Positions 63,653 through 64,000 of a DNA stretch of 64,000 bases are shown in pieces. Source of the DNA: Gordonia araii NBRC 100433 (GTDB lineage: Bacteria > Actinomycetota > Actinomycetes > Mycobacteriales > Mycobacteriaceae); assembly GCF_000241265.1 (NCBI RefSeq), contig NZ_BAEE01000061.1, positions 1 to 64,000 on the forward strand. The letters run 5' to 3'. Under the pieces are notes generated by a model. It was not told the DNA's origin. It did no database searches and worked only from the letters and a program-made list of their open reading frames with translations. The position numbers were made by a program, and so were the translations under genes. Each line of letters starts with the position of its first letter. Positions within the stretch are counted from its first letter, which is position 1.

Positions 63653-64000
63653 ATGTTGATGCTCGCAAGCTACGCCGCCGGCCTGGTCCTGGCGTCGGGG
63701 CTGCTCTTCCTGCTCGTGTGGTTCGTTTTCGGCCGCGGGGAGGATCTGGCCCCGCTCGACGACGACCTGACGGTCACCCAACTGCCGCGCGCCGGGATCA
63801 CCGGCGACGATGTGCGCAAGGTGCGCTTCGCGCTCGTGTTCCGCGGATATAAGCAGGCGGAGGTCGACTGGACGCTGGAGAAGCTGGCCCGCGAGATCGA
63901 CGAATTGCGCGGTGTCGCCGACGCGCTGAGAGAGCGTGGCGGACCGGGCGAATCGGCCACCGATGCGCAGTCGCCGGGCGTGGGCCGACGCGCGGCCCAT
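63653..64000 (+). CDS. DivIVA-domain-like membrane protein (3' end beyond the window)
   Basis: 116 codons from the ATG at 63653 to the window edge with no stop. An N-terminal membrane segment (LMLASYAAGLVLASGLLFLL) is followed by a DivIVA-type motif (GDDVRKVRFALVFRGYKQAE, VDWTLEKLAREIDELR) that begins a coiled coil. The order gpgS followed by this gene matches Rv1209. It probably localises at the membrane by the DivIVA-like segment. Confidence 0.8.
   Translation, partial: MLMLASYAAGLVLASGLLFLLVWFVFGRGEDLAPLDDDLTVTQLPRAGITGDDVRKVRFALVFRGYKQAEVDWTLEKLAREIDELRGVADALRERGGPGESATDAQSPGVGRRAAH

Overview
The window is high-GC DNA packed with short, often overlapping genes (ATGA and GTGA junctions, many GTG starts). 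It reads as the chromosome of a mycolic-acid actinomycete of the order Mycobacteriales. The markers are mycothiol synthesis (mshB), coenzyme F420 synthesis (fbiC), glucosyl-3-phosphoglycerate synthase (gpgS), an LpqW-type lipoprotein, an LpqH-type (19 kDa antigen) lipoprotein, a cutinase, fadD6 and folP2. The order typA-lpqW-mshB-(membrane protein)-fbiC-fdxA-dapC, followed by dapD, dapE, LOG, fadD6, folP2, gpgS and a DivIVA-like gene, is the order of the Rv1165-Rv1209 region of Mycobacterium tuberculosis in compressed form. A Gordonia-like genus is my best guess; this is inference, not proof. No rRNA, tRNA, CRISPR array, insertion sequence or prophage is visible.

Layout. 1-6.5 kb: a cut membrane-protein gene, an EthA/MymA-type flavin monooxygenase with a translationally coupled esterase, a divergent PhyH-type dioxygenase, a PucR regulator and a DUF1345 membrane protein. 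6.5-14.3 kb (accessory in character): a VOC gene with an internal deletion, a ParDE toxin-antitoxin pair, a divergent pair of MarR-like regulators with twin operators, a steroid-isomerase-like gene behind a KstR-type operator, an AlkD-like repair gene, a lipase-VOC pair, sodA behind a SoxR-type promoter, a flavin reductase, an Imm-5-like protein and an unknown protein. 14.4-20.4 kb: two coupled unknown proteins, a divergent helical-repeat protein, an LpqH-type lipoprotein and a CHAT (caspase-like) protease, which together are a candidate uncharacterised protease/conflict cassette. 20.4-36 kb: assorted enzymes (kinase, MBL hydrolase, sulfonate/nitrate-type ABC transporter, sulfotransferase, hydrolase, condensation-GNAT fusion, peroxiredoxin, cutinase, GH3 glycosidase coupled to a WS/DGAT-like acyltransferase, a decapeptide-repeat protein and an HhH-GPD repair protein). 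36.2-39.4 kb: three small secreted proteins that share a C-terminal motif, with a YhhN-type gene between them. 39.6-43.8 kb: a thiamine-type ABC transporter whose ATPase is fused to a Nudix domain.

43.8-64 kb is the conserved core: translation/stress GTPase TypA, cell-envelope lipoprotein LpqW, mycothiol and F420 synthesis, ferredoxin, meso-diaminopimelate synthesis (dapC, dapD, dapE) for peptidoglycan and lysine, acetate-type uptake (DUF485-ActP), two LOG-family genes, a fatty acyl-CoA ligase, FolP2, and the start of methylglucose lipopolysaccharide synthesis (GpgS).

Most notable signals: a near-perfect SoxR operator in a 19-bp spacer directly upstream of sodA; a KstR-consensus palindrome in front of a ketosteroid-isomerase-like gene; the ABC ATPase-Nudix fusion; the CHAT/helical-repeat cassette; a protein with 14 in-phase ten-residue repeats; a family of three secreted paralogs; and an iron-box-like palindrome over the promoter of a Cys-rich 59-residue protein.
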